From Paramyrothecium sp. XJ0827 (lineage: Eukaryota > Ascomycota > Sordariomycetes > Hypocreales > Stachybotryaceae): DNA of 64,000 nucleotides. The stretch covers positions 6,273,001 through 6,337,000 of the forward strand of contig JAJFPB010000002.1 in assembly GCA_020881915.1 (NCBI GenBank), in the 5' to 3' direction. The notes beneath the pieces were generated by a model. The model made no database searches, was not told the DNA's origin, and worked only from the letters and a program-made list of their open reading frames with translations. Shown piece after piece: positions 1-12,156 of the stretch. The position numbers were made by a program, and so were the translations under genes. Every line of letters starts with the position of its first letter. Position 1 is the stretch's first letter.

Positions 1-896
1 CGCCTGATCAGAGAGGCGTATATTCATGAATCTAATTCTTACCTTTAGGCTCAGGGGAGTATATAAAGCTAGTTGCATGCACTAAAATGACATATATTGG
101 CATTGGGAGATAGTTTTCCAAGAACCATCTCTACACCAAGTCACCTCTCTATGTGCATGTCGCTGTGTTGATGGTGGCTTCTTGGACTCTGACATTTCTT
201 AGGCGGCCAATCAAGGCAAATATTGGGCATCCTGAGGGCGCCAGCGGTCTTACTCGCATGCTCAAGTCCATTCAAATTCTAGAATGGGGGATATTTGCAT
301 CGATGCCAATAGTAAGAACATCACGGCGCTAAATTTTGCGCGGAATGCGTTCATGGTATACACCCTTCATCTTAGCTAGAATTACCGAATTATTAGAGTT
401 CTAACCACTACAGGTTCCAAAAGCTGTCAACTTGACTACGGAAGCGGAAGGGTCGCGACGCATTCCAATGACCTCTTACGTGTTTGGAGGCCCCAACACT
501 CACGTCATCCTTCAACATTCGTTTGGCTTTCTTCAAAGCCTTCACACCCACTTACGAGTGTAAGACAAGTCAAGGGGCACAATACTTTTGCATGGGGCTC
601 AGATTTGTGCAATACCCGGCGTCCCAGCAGACTTTAAAACATTCAGGTAGCGGACTCTCTAGATCAAGCTGCATACTTCCGATAGTCAATAAGCCTTTTG
701 CTTCTTCTCGTATCGTCTGGCAAGCTGCTTACTCCATATAGACAAGTTGCTCAAAGCTGAAAGAATTGACATGCCCCGGTACAGCCAGCCGATTTGCACG
801 GCACTTCACATCGCTCTTGTGTCGCTGCTCCGAAGCTTTGAGATTCATCTGAACGTCGTTGACGGACATCTGTATGGAGAGACCGCTCCTGCATGA
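1..896 (+). pseudogene. Polyketide synthase relic (KS end and AT fragment)
   Basis: Decayed type I polyketide synthase entering from the left edge. Bases 2-35 read LIREAY, as in ketosynthase (KS) domains just before the EAHGTGT block; that block is destroyed (stop, then AQGS, so the catalytic His is lost). Bases about 210-330 read IKANIGHPEGASGL, matching the KS NIGHxEGASG motif with its second catalytic His, and end in a stop. After a plausible relic intron (about 355-413) bases 414-515 read VPKAV...YVFGGPNTHVILQ, the degraded FGFGGTNAHVILE that closes KS domains. Bases 741-896 read SQPICTALHIALVSLLRSF then GHLYGE, the start of an acyltransferase (AT); the GHSxGE nucleophile Ser is Leu. Stops and frame changes lie throughout. 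The KS and AT assignment is strong; the product class is unknown. Confidence 0.8.
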
Positions 897-1523
897 GATA
901 ACACTTAAGAATTTCGGTGCATTTAGTCACTAATCAGGGCAATCTACCTACACGATAGGTGAATTTCAATAGATTCAGCCTTGAATTCGGCCTTTTTCGG
1001 CATGTTGGTCTAGGAACTCAAAGCCGAGCTCTAAACTACAAGTACGATGATGTCGTTCAACATTCCCCATATTCGATCGAGCCTTACATCGAGAGCCTGG
1101 AAATTTACCTTGTTATTGCCGCCCTAGTGAGAAAAGATATGTATTGTTTTGCTCAATCATGGATTTCCATGGACAAGCCGGCATTTCTGGCAGAAGCATA
1201 CCAAGTTTTGGTCTGGTATACAGTCAAGGATAGCTGAACAAGCCATATCGTTGCGCTCAAGACAGGCTGCAAGCTATTTTGTCGTTTCAGACGCGTGGGT
1301 TGGGGAACGAGTTTGGTCTTTGGCCTTGGATGACTGCTTGGGGCATAAGAATAACACAAACGAAGATCACACAGACTCTAGGATGTACTTTATTTTCCTA
1401 CGCACCCATGTCCCATACCAGATTCGTAACTATTGTTTTCCAGTAAAAGAAAGATTTGCTTTATGCCGTGTATTATAATGTCATATTTGACCGCTTTACC
1501 TTTCTTCCAGTCTTACTAGTGTA
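897..1523. other. Stretch after the PKS relic, no supported gene
   Basis: Open frames of 92 and 109 codons lie here on the plus strand (959-1237 and 1149-1478). They may be further PKS debris, but I see no domain motif I would defend. An enoylreductase-like reading was considered and rejected. Confidence 0.4.
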
Positions 1524-3331
1524 CTAGAAGCAGATCCGAAAGCTCTCACTGGCGTGACCCCATACTCTTTCTGCCAGAGGAGGGTAAAGCCCCCAGGTTT
1601 TTAAATGAGTCGTGTGCTCCTTCAGCTTTTCTATGGTCTGTATATTCCAACTCTCAACTCTGCGTGGTGTCTTTCCTATCCGAATATCCACTATGACCTC
1701 ATCGTCATTCCATGCCCGTATCAATAGAGAGTTGTGATGTCTGGTTGTCCATGAAATATCGAGGGTCGCAATAGGGCGTCCCTTCTTTCGTGACTGTATA
1801 TGGCGAAACATCGAAACCGCATGGCTTGGCTGCATGATTTTGGAATCTTCGATAGGATAGATAAGGAGACGAACGTGCTGCAATTGTTCGAGACACGCAA
1901 GTGCTTCGAGATGGTTAAGAGCAAATTCTGCTACAGGCAGGTGAAAGCCAATGACAAGGCCTATGCTGGCAAGATGGGGACAGATTGCCAGTCCTTGAAT
2001 GTCATTCGGGTTAAACTGATCTTCTGACACCCATGTACAGCAGTCAAGTGAGTTAATGCACTGCGCATTCTTTGGGCTGTGATGAAGAAGACGTAAGGCT
2101 TCGAATGCTGAATAATGGGTCAATGACAAATTTGCCACGGGTAAGTTCAGCGCGAAGTCAGGCAGAGACCCTGACCCTTTCACTTCGATCGATTTGTTGC
2201 CGACGTTGGACAATCGAAGCGTGTGCAAAGAAGGAAGTGGTCGATTAAGAAGATAGCTTGATAAGCTGCCTATTAGCGAGTAGCCGGCTAACGAGAGAGA
2301 TTGTAGCTGATTCCAGGGAGCATCTGTCCAGCTCGACCATGCTTCAGCAGAAAATAAGAGTTTTCCTTCAATGGTGAGCCTCGTAAGCTTTGACAGTGAT
2401 GCCATCGCCGGGCCAATATTTTCCATTGCGTGCAAAACTTCATCATCATGGTTTGGGTGGTGAATATCCATTCCATTTGGGCCTGGCAGGGTAAGGTGCA
2501 AGCTTTCCAACGCAGAATGAGTTTTCAGCAGCTCAGCAATTTGTTTCGATGAGTTTGGGTGAGAAGAGACAGGCCAAGGGAATTCTAAAATAAATAGTGG
2601 CGGCTCGTGTAAAATAGAGACTTGTAGGGCAGCTACATGTGCTTCGCGTTTGCTCTGTAATGGTCCTACTATTGACAAATTCGGAAGGAAACCATATTTT
2701 TCATCGACCGTATGAACGTATTGATGAATACAAACACGTATCCCTTTGGCGAGGTCTTTCACTGTCACCAGCAAACGCTCACGGAAGTCGAATAATTCGA
2801 CGATAGCATCATCATCATCATCATCCCCATCAGGGCTAAGAAGAGGATAGTCGAAATTGGCAAAGAGACTTTAATGTATTAATACAGCGTCCTTGACTCT
2901 TGCTTGGTGAGATAGGCTTACTTGACTTGATCCAGTCTAGGCAATAGTGGCAGGAGCTTGATCAAGCTATCGGACCAACTTTCCACCACGGGCATATCCC
3001 TATAACACAATATGGTGATTTCTTGGACATACGTCTTGACTCGATTATCAGACAAAAGGAATTCGAAATGTGCAGCAGTTGTGGAAGAAGCCGGTGGTTC
3101 CAGGCAGTCAAACCGTAGCTGACGGAACAACAAAGGCGCTGTTATTGAATGCCATTGCTTGCAAACGAGACTGGCGTTCTTTAAAGCGACTAATGGCTGG
3201 CCAAACTCCAAAATCTGTAGCTCGGGGTTGGCCTTGTTAGCAAATATGATAGGAAGTCTCTTGTCTAGCCCACATACCTTCTCGATGATAAGAATCAGCA
3301 CTTCAGTACTGACAGTTCGTAAACCGGACAT
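1524..3331 (-). CDS. F-box protein with LRR-like C-terminal region
   Basis: Two-exon gene: exon 1 at 3331-2922, intron 2921-2869 (53 bp, GTAAGC..AAAG), exon 2 at 2868-1524. The spliced frame is exact and gives 584 residues. Residues about 7-70 carry an F-box-like segment (STEVLILIIEKV ... ASLVCKQWHSITAPLLFRQL), the usual adaptor for Skp1 in SCF ubiquitin ligases. An acidic run of six Asp near the junction is encoded by a GAT microsatellite (ATC on the plus strand, about 2803-2823). The rest has regularly spaced Leu-rich segments (LESLHLTLPG, LTRLTIEG, LQSLSLAGYS, LHTLRLSN), typical of fungal F-box proteins with leucine-rich repeats that bind substrate. The substrate cannot be told from sequence. 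No lesion is visible. Confidence 0.8.
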
Positions 3332-4670
3332 AATGCCGACGTGTTTGGATGTGCTATTGATGCCGAGTAGAAAGGTTCTTGCTGGCCAGTGTGTCTCGTT
3401 GGAGTCTTTTTATAGGAGTCACTGTTCCCGAAATAGCATGCTGTAAAAATATCACAAACCAGGTCGTTGCATTGGTACGTAACGTAATTAGTGCGTTGGT
3501 CAGACGGCACATGCAGTTGGTTTGGCCCCCAGAAAACGTATCCTAACCCTTGCCATGTTCCAATTCAATCGAGATGTGAAATTGAAATTGGCATCTCCTG
3601 ACGCGCCAACAAAGGACAGATTGCGAATACAGTGAGCTAAATATAAAATACTAGGTTGAAAACTTGGGCATTCCAGAAATTGTCTTTTTGACGACCACAG
3701 AATGCACTGCGATCGAGGCGTGTGCTCTCTAAGCTATGTCTCTTCCCTGTCTTTTGATAATGGCAGCGTCTACGTCATCAACTTCGCTTAGTAGTCGTCT
3801 ACAACATCAGGACACCTAAACAAATTGGTTAAGAGGCTAAGTGGGGCTTTGGAACTCGGAACAGGGGTAAAACAGTGTCGGAATCATTCATGTAATAGCT
3901 TCACAATGGCGTCAGCTTCCTGGCCTTGCCACACGCAAATAAAACTCAGCAACTCATTTTTGGGCATTTGGATAAGAATCGGACTGCGCAATGAACTATT
4001 CTCTCAGAATAGTACGAGTGATACAAATTTACACATCTTGAGTCTGAATTGGGACTTTCTGCTGCAAAAGGTGAATATCTACTTCTGTACAACAATCGGA
4101 TTTTCAGTAGCTAAACGCAGGGGTGGTCTCCAGTAACACAAATGCCTGATGCTCCAATAAATCCGACCTGGCCTGTGTAATGCGTCGCTAACTATGGGGA
4201 GATAACATTCTTGACAGCGAAAGAAACCACCAAAGGACGGCAGTAACATTGCGAATCTATCTCTTCATCAATTATGATAGCCATTCCAAGTGCATAATTG
4301 TTGGAGTAGATGACTGTTGCATCTTTGACTTCTCATATATCCAAGCCTCTTGAACCTGCTCAGCACCCAGAAGTAAGGAAGATGAGGCACAAAATTGCCG
4401 TTATTCCAGGACCAATTCTAACTTGCACACTTGCATAAAAATTTGAGGTTTGTTTTGCCGAAGCAAATAAGCAAGAAAACAGAGAGGGAAAATAAAAACT
4501 AAACCACGTCCTGTGCCAAACTCTCCTTGATGTAGCAATTCCAACCTATCGAGATTATCAAGCACGAAACGCTCTTGCTTTTGGAGCGATAAGTATGGCT
4601 GCGGGCTCCATTGGGTTGCGCATTAGAGCACCATTCCTATAACTGTCAATGGAAGGTTATAGGACGACGA
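3332..4670. other. Intergenic region
   Basis: No supported gene. A 103-codon frame at 3825-4136 (+) matches nothing I recognise. The right end is the 3' flank of the metallopeptidase gene. Confidence 0.5.
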
Positions 4671-5917
4671 TTATTCTTGAACATACACAAATAGAAACTC
4701 GGTGTTTCTCTCAACAAAAGCACCTGCCGTCCGCATAAGTTAAAAGTTGTAATTGTATCGAGACAAAACCTACTCAAGCACCAAAGAGCGTAAGTATCAG
4801 CATTCAGAAATGCCCCTGCAAAACCTTCGATAACTGACATTTCAATCAGTTTAGTCTCTTCCAGCTTCGTGAGACATTAAAACTCTTGAAATTCTTATCT
4901 TACCAGGTGAACTCGTAACCAATGGTGTGCCGTCGTGCTTTTCACCGCTGCATTGTTGGTAGCCGTAAACCTCCTTTTTGGGGCCTTGCTTCACTTTTGA
5001 ATTTGTTAGCTTTCTGTAGAGCATGACAAATCTTTCATTTCACTTACTTTCTCCTCGGTAATTGATATCGGAGGATTTCAGCGCTGGTTGGACTACGTGC
5101 ATGTATTCATGTAAAAGAACAACCGAAGTGAGCGAGGCATACGCGATCCGATCTATAGGTTTCCCTTCGTACAAGCCTTTCTTGCCTATTTTGAATTGGT
5201 CTTTGGGGGTTGCTGGGTGTGAATTTAAGGGTTCGGCAGTTTGTTTCTGAATTCTTTCGAATGTGGCCACATTACCCGATGTGTCCGGCGACACGCCTCG
5301 GCCTTCTGGACCCGCATCGAACAGTACTATTGCCGATGATATTCCTTTGGGGTTAATGGGTAATTTATTACGTTCCTGTCGGAACGTAGTGGCTGCCAGT
5401 GGTATATCTTGCCCTTCCGCCTGGTACCTCAAGGTAGAGCGACCAAATTGAAGAACCAGGTTAGTAGCCGGGTCTTTCCACTGCTTCTCAACACCCTTGA
5501 CCTTTTCAAGCTTATCGGCGTTGCAGTAAATGAGTGGGGAGCTCCCAGGTTCATATTGAAACAGGGCTTGTTCTTTCAACACCATGTTGAGGTTCTCTGA
5601 TTTGTCTGTTAGCGAAGTACTCTGCATCGGTCCATGATAGGCGGTGGACACGTACCCTGAACTAATTTCTCTTGCAATGGAGATGGTGCTTCCCAGTGCC
5701 AAAGCTTCTGTTTAGTATTGCCTTTTTGGGGTTTAACAATTTCTTCAGCACCGATTCTCGTCAGTAGCATGGCTTCGTCCACGGCCTCTCGGATAAAGAT
5801 GAAGCCTTTAGTACCGACTGTACCACAGGATGACTCGTCAATGTCATAGGTTGACCCCATTTGGCAGAACAATAGTGCACCTAAGAATGTGCTACGGGTG
5901 AGTTGGTAGAAAAACAT
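4671..5917 (-). CDS. Secreted zinc metallopeptidase, HExxH type
   Basis: Five-exon reconstruction: 5917-5656, 5596-5048, 4993-4904, 4833-4774 and 4723-4671, with introns of 59, 54, 70 and 50 bp. All junctions keep frame and the total is 337 residues. The start at 5917 gives a hydrophobic N-terminus (MFFYQLTRSTFLGALLFC) that fits a signal peptide; an upstream in-frame ATG at 6016 would bury it. Residues about 250-254 are HEYMH inside LLHEYMHV, the zinc-binding HExxH. About 13 residues on come DINY and then VYGYQQC, and near the C-terminus NADTYALW, an order seen in the deuterolysin/lysine-specific metallo-endopeptidase (M35) superfamily. Which Asp or other residue is the third zinc ligand is uncertain. 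Likely an extracellular protease. If the last intron is retained the protein runs on to 4646. Confidence 0.72.
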
Positions 5918-6853
5918 CGCGAGATCGGAGGCTGAGAGAAGGCAGATAAAAAAAGGTGGTGTACTTTTTCCCGTTGACTTAATAAGACAAACATGAGGCC
6001 TTCTGTCACCAAGCAATGCAGATGGAATTCAGGAAGAGAGGAGAATTTTATGTCAACTTCGGATTGCATTGTATCAACTTCCAAACAAAAGCAACAAACC
6101 CGACGTAGATATTTTTAGTAAATGTTGTTGTGCGTCTTTTTACCTGAAATTTTGGATATCACTCGCAACCTTGAACCAGTCAACCGTTGTCTAGCACCAT
6201 GGTCTTTTGGAATGGTGTAGGTATGGAGTGTTGTTGGCACTCGTCCTAATTATGAGACGTTTCAAAATGATGACAATCCTTCAAGTGCTCTTCTAAATCA
6301 AGCTCGTGACTTAAATCGCGCCAACGGGACACGCGGTAGGGTAAGTTGAAGATATTTTTGTCGATGTTGGTTCAAAATGTTTGTTGTGGAGGCTCTACAT
6401 TGAGCCCGTTGGTTTGGAAAGACCTCGTGTACGGTGCTCAGCCCCTGCGTTCGCAAGGCCATAAGCACCAGACTGCGGCCAACCACGTTTCATGTCAATC
6501 AGAACCTTGTATATGGCAGGTAAGCAGTTAGATGCAGCCAGCCGTGTGCCCCGTCAGACACAATATTAACAACACTCTCACCAACGACAAATTTCCTGAA
6601 AGCTCTGAGAGAGACTTCGGCTTGTCGCACACTACAACAAGTCTTGTTAGTAGCTTTAAATAGAATTCATAAAGAGATCACAACGGTGTGAATCGTTCAG
6701 CCAAAGGTCGTGGGGGCCCCGCTCAAAACGTATAATAATCGGCCCAATTCCCTCGACATTTAGTTCTCAGATGTTGGATTAGGTTTCACAAGACAGGATA
6801 TCCAATATTGTATTCGTTGCCTTTGTTTTGTAGTCAATGCTACGCCTACCACC
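5918..6853. other. Intergenic region between divergent genes
   Basis: Shared upstream region of the minus-strand metallopeptidase and the plus-strand Ser/Thr-rich gene. Only short open frames; no RNA gene or repeat seen. Confidence 0.5.
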
Positions 6854-9278
6854 ATGAGATGGTCATCAATTCTGATGTGCGCCGGCGGAGTGGGAGCTGC
6901 AATCCTTTCTCAGAATCGAGTGGGCTTTGGTTTTTTGAGATCTGATGACTGGTCATCTTCCAGCTCCCATACAAGATTGCCAGAAGCCAAGCTCAGTCCT
7001 ACCAGCGCTCACTTACTTGCCCAACGCTGCACCTCGGAGTCCAGCATTGATGTAAGTCGCTCGGATGAACGCAGCACTACACGTGGAGACACGCTCAACG
7101 AGGCCTCTCCGACCATCTGGTCATCTCACTCCCTTACAACGAAAACACGATCCATTATTACCAATTCGACGTCTCAGAAAGGCACTTCCAAAATTGGCAC
7201 TACAAGTACAGGTCAGGATTCGTCTACTTTTGAAGCATCCGTCAAACCCGAAAGCACCAATCGAGGAGTCACTTCATCAAAATCAGGTAGCACCACCCCC
7301 TCTGCCTCCTCGACAACTCCAAATGGCAAAAGTCTGAACCCACCTGCCTCAACTGGCACGACCACAACATCAAGGAGCATGCAATCCTCCTCGGTCGCCT
7401 CGGCTTCAAGCACAAGTACACATAGCAATGAAAGACTTTCATCCATTCAACTCCCGCCTCCATCGACCATATCCGAGAAGGTGACGAGCGAAATGCCGTT
7501 AGCAATAGTAGTATACACAACACTTCCACCGGATGCCACAATCGAAACCATCAACGATGAGACTTACACAACGAATACTTGGAAGGAAACCAGACTCGGC
7601 AGCGATAGTTCACCAACTCTTGTACCAATCATTGTCCCGGGTGCGGGTAAACGACCTATTGCCTGCATACATTGCTTGCCGCCTGGACCCTTCCCAGACT
7701 CAAGTTTCGGGTTGGATATCCCTGGGCCTAGTGGCTTCTGCATCAAGTTCTCGGGGCTAGATATCTTGAGCTGTCCGAACGATCCAGAGCCACCTAAGGA
7801 TCCCGAGGTGCCTCCCAAAGATCCGGATGATGATAGACCCAAGAAGCCCTCACACAGTCGAGATAGAGAAAGCAGAACAAGTCAATCTTCAACAAGCAAC
7901 TTAAGTCGAGCTACGACCACCATGGCATCAACATGCACCCAAACAACCACAGCTACAATCACAAACGTCAATTGCGTAACTTCAAGAACCTCCACATCAT
8001 GTGTCACTACGACGAGCATGACGGTGGGCTGCAGCGTTACTGGGAGCGCCAGAACCACGACAACATGCGCCAGCTCTAACTGTGATCCGGTTATCTTAAG
8101 TGCTGCAGATGATGTCGAGGTTATCGAGTTCGGAGATCCTGTAGATCCAAAGGTATTGTCATATTTCTACTACATGAATCATTTGTCCGACTTGTCCAAG
8201 AGTGCCACCATTACCGCCTCCACTAAATCCACTACTTCCTTCTTCCCAAGCTTTAATAGCGGCACCGCGACTGCTAAACCCAAAGAAACATTCACGAGCT
8301 CGATATCCTCAAAGACCACCAATAAGGCCAAAGCAACAACAAAGGGAAACGAAAGATCAAAGGGAACAACAAACGGTAACCACCCATTAAACCACATCTC
8401 ATCGCCTACTACAAAACTGACCCACTTTCCCCTAGTCGTGCAAGTCACAAAGACCGTGGAAAACATCCATCTTATCACGTGCACCGTGTACGCCCCAACC
8501 AGCATTCCTCCAGCTGAATTGGCAACAATGGGTCCCTTCGGTCTCGCTTTTTATGACGGTCTCGAAACAGAGCCTGAGCCACCTCGCTGCAATGGTCCGA
8601 CCACTACGATAGTGCCTCCCTCTCCCACGGGTACTTGTAGTATCATGATTAGACAAAAGGTTGTCAATGAGATCGATGATGCTTTCGACTCCAGTTTTAC
8701 GGTTTTTTATGGGGAAAGTGGACAGATGGCCATGCCTTCGCTGATCCGTCGACTACATGTGGGTGCCTTTTGTTCCTCCTTTCTTCTTCCCTTTTTTTCC
8801 TTGTCGGTTTTTCTTTCTTTCTTCATTTTGGTCTTTTTGATCATTTCCGGCTCCTATCTTTCTCCTTCGCCTAATAAGCATATCTAAAGGAGGGTAGCAT
8901 CACTGACTGTTCTTGTGTACAGTGGCCATCCACAACCACAATCACGGTTAAAGATATGAAATACAAAGTTCAATACCCTATATACATTGAATTCCTCAAA
9001 GGAAAATCTCGAAAGCGAGATCATCCGTTCGCAGGGGGTAGTGGCAACACCTCAGACAGTTGGAAGGTGTTCGACATCAAACTTCGCGCAGCAGATAAAA
9101 GCTGGACGTCGAATGATCGGGATAAGAACAAGCTCCCTCATTGCGAATACGGTGATTGGGTAAACGAAGATTCAAAATGGGTAAGTCACCTCATTATCTA
9201 CTTCAGTATGGCGGTCGTGATGTTAATTCATTACATGATATTCAGTTTCGAGAGATGGAATGCCGGTGGACATGCTAA
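6854..9278 (+). CDS. Large Ser/Thr-rich secreted protein
   Basis: Three exons: 6854-8758, 8923-9180 and 9246-9278, introns 8759-8922 (164 bp, GTGGGT..TACAG) and 9181-9245 (65 bp, GTAAGT..CAG); all junctions are phase 0, giving 731 residues. The N-terminus MRWSSILMCAGGVGAAILS is a likely signal peptide. Residues about 35-210 and 335-420 are Ser/Thr-rich and probably O-glycosylated. A Pro/Asp/Lys hinge (PEPPKDPEVPPKDPDDDRPK) follows a Cys pair (CIHCLPPGPFP). Residues about 355-415 hold Cys-spaced Thr blocks (TNVNCVTSRTSTSCVTTTS) common in fungal wall-associated proteins. The C-terminus ends WFREMECRWTC, a Cys/Trp-rich tail seen in other fungal secreted proteins. No catalytic domain is recognised. 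Without removal of intron 1 the product would end at 8887 after a strongly hydrophobic stretch. Confidence 0.7.
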
Positions 9279-10861
9279 GGTGGCCGCTTTGGCTTCAATG
9301 GACGCGATTAAGATAATCCGATTTTTGGGGGAAAAACTGTTCTCGTCCGGAGATCATTCCGATGGTTCTTATCTATATGGTCTTCCGACCTGGCAAGTTG
9401 TAGAACTCTGCAAGAGAGTCTTGAAATGTACAGCTGGCGGCATAGCTGGATCGGGAGTCGTTTCCGTACAGCCCTGACAATGAAGATGGTAAGATGAAAA
9501 AATTCAAATCATCAGGCAGCAAATGATACGAGGTCCATGAGATGTTCACCTTAGATCGAATTACTTCATTCCACTGAGTACAATGCATGCTCTCGAAAAG
9601 TCTTGTCCGCAAATCAGCATCTCCACCTCATATATCTTCTAGGAGAGTTTTACGTGAAGTACCATGGATGAATTATTGCAGACTTTGACAGGAGGCATTG
9701 CCTTGGCGCAACTATCCTATGTTGCAGAAAGGTCCGCCAAAGACCCTGCGTCGCATACTGGTGCTGCTACGCAGGCACTCAAATTCCGTAACGAATTCTA
9801 TCCGCTGGGAGGCGGCGGTAGACCGATCACCCAACCTTGAGGGTAGGTCAAATCTACATGCGCCTTTCTGTATCATCCACTTGAGGGAAGGAAAATTATT
9901 TTGATGAAAGCAGTTAATGATGTATTATGAGGTCCATGGGATGCATGCTCGCACCGCAGTTGGCAGATTGGTCTCGACGACGAAACGCCCGGCGTTGTTT
10001 ACCACTTTGCACGTCCCGAAACCCGCTTTAGAACTTTGATTCAGGTAGCACATGTATAGGATGAGGATATCTAACAACGTACTTCGACAGAAGACCCAGA
10101 TAATGCCGAATGTACCAGCCATTATGCGTCAGGTTCATATGGTAGAGATCAATGGTCGTGGAGCTGACATTGCCTTGGAAGTTCGCCATTGGGAGGAAGG
10201 AATCCGATATATATCTGATTTCCCAATTTAGATGAAGTGCCCGTAGGGCGCGATGCAGTTCTGTCTCCGAGAGACTTGCGCGATGCAAACTGGGTGAATG
10301 GACGGGGGAAGCAGGAACTCGGGCCACAGCTGTCTCCTTATTGTCCCAGCGAATGCCCCGCAATGATTGAAAGTCGTATGAATGTGAGAATAAAATGCCT
10401 TCGTGTCGATCAGTTAGGTGTATGTCTTTGAAACATCGAGACAGCTGAACTTATAAAAGTTGATTCACTTCGGCGATCCAACTACGAAGAGTGAGACTTA
10501 ACGAGACACGGAGATAGAACCAATTTCGAAAAGCGGGCTTGATTAATTGGAAGCACACATTAGTCGCTGGGGAAGCTGAAGAAGCTGTTCCTTCAGCGCG
10601 AACCGGCCTATGTATGAAGAAGATTCATGAGACTCTTTTTTTGCCCAACAGCTTACAAACACAAAAACAAGGAATTAGTGCCTAAAGCAGGGTCAGGGCG
10701 CATCGGCAATCTCGTGGTAGTCTGTCACGAGTGTTGAGAGGCGTTTCTTGAAATGATCCATGTGTTTGAGAAGTTCAATTGAGATTGTGACGTTATGTCC
10801 CACTTCAGCGAAAAATCTTCATAGAACTTCGTAATATCATCGATACAGATGTCATCTATCC
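9279..10861. other. Mostly intergenic; a few weak frames
   Basis: A 58-codon frame at 9664-9840 (+) starts in a good ACCATGG context (MDELLQTLTGG...) but has no recognisable domain. On the minus strand frames at 10363-10028 and 10122-9925 could be spliced (GTACGT..AAAG) into one short protein, also unrecognised. Possibly debris of the region upstream of the CHAT relic. Confidence 0.3.
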
Positions 10862-12156
10862 GGTCCAGGAGTATCAGAGCAAGTCATGGCGTGCTCGGAA
10901 CAATCAACGTCACGAGGCAACTAAGGAATTTGAGAGATTTTTAGATGAGATCTGACAACAGCCTGGCTTCCAAGGCTTCCTCCAGCCACCTAGCAAGGAG
11001 GAGATACTTATTGCTGCTGCAAGCGGCCCTCTCGTCGTCATCAACGTTAGCAGATACCGTTGCGACGCCATTCTTATTACTATCTGTCAGATTCTGCTGC
11101 TGCCATTGAGTGGTATGTCTCACAAGGATATTGTCCAGCGAAACAAGCCGGGAATGCTTGGTAGTCAAGGGATATTGAATTGGCTATGGGACGTGGCCGT
11201 TCTTCCAATCTTAGAAACCCTCGGAATACTCAGCCTCCAGTTTATGATGACAACTGGCCTCGCATATGGTGGATTCCAACTGGCCCATTGGCCAAATTTC
11301 CTTTCACGCTGCAGGGTACCACAACTAGAATGATAAATCGTCCAGAACAGTGCTTGACAGGGCGATGTCCTCATATACCTCATCTGTCAGGGCCATTATT
11401 CAGGGACGTCAGCGCCCTCGCACTTTACCATTATCTCAGACAAAGGCGCTTGTCATCGCTGCAGAACACACGCCAGAAGCCTCGCGGCTGCCTCTTGCAG
11501 AAAAAGAAGTGGAAATTGTCCGCGGCATCTGTACTTCGATGAATTGCCATCCCATGGAGCCAATAAGGGACAAGAGAACAGTAGCAACATTCCTTAACAC
11601 GTGCAATATATTTCATTTCGCCGGCCATGGATACGCCGATGGACTACGGCCAGGGTCTAGCCACTTACTCTTACGCAGTGGGAATGATGGCCAACGTACG
11701 ATAGACGACATGTTGGCAATGGATCTCCAGCAAGAGCCTCCATTTCTCGCGTACCTCTCCGCATGTGGAACTAGTTAGGTCAAGGATATGAATCTATTAG
11801 ATGAAAGCTCTCATCTAGTAAGCGCCTTCCAACTAGCCGGATTTCGTCATGTAATTGGGACGTTACGGGTGGTGACTGACGAGACATGTGTTGTTGTCGC
11901 AAAAATCACATATCAGAACATGAAGATTGGAGGACTTACGGATCTTTCAGTCTGTGGGGGACTTCATAGAGCCTGCCGTCAACTTCGAGATCGTTCCGGA
12001 CATAATTCGAAGCGAAGAACTACCAGCCGCACGTCTACATTGAACTCTCAGACAGTTCACGTGAAGAATGTGAGACCAGGAGAGCGAAGGGATATTGTCT
12101 TAACGGACTCAGAAGACGATGAGGGGTCAGGATTATTAGTCGACTGGGCTCCATAA
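10862..12156 (+). pseudogene. CHAT-domain (caspase/separase-like) gene, broken
   Basis: Relic of a fungal CHAT protein. From 10862 it reads RHEATKEFERFLDEI, TGA (10953-10955), then QQPGFQGFL ... SGPLVVINVSRYRCDAILI, the region normally just before CHAT. It continues as ILNWLWDVAVLPILETLG, changes frame near 11225 (DDNWPRIWWIPTGPLAKFPF), again near 11350 (MSSYTSSVRAIIQGRQRP), then EHTPEASRLPLAEKEVE, FHFAGHG (catalytic His), PFLAYLSACGTS (catalytic Cys), TAG at 11776-11778, and the same frame goes on VSAFQLAGFRHVIGTL to a stop at 12154. Two nonsense codons and two frameshifts make it a pseudogene; both catalytic residues survive. CHAT proteins are caspase-like proteases, often tied to TPR or NLR-type proteins in cell death. 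Both stops can be explained as C-to-T changes. Confidence 0.85.

Noticed and set aside
959..1478. Enoylreductase part of the PKS relic
   Set aside because: Only scattered NF and LAEAY-like matches; no nucleotide-binding or other diagnostic motif.
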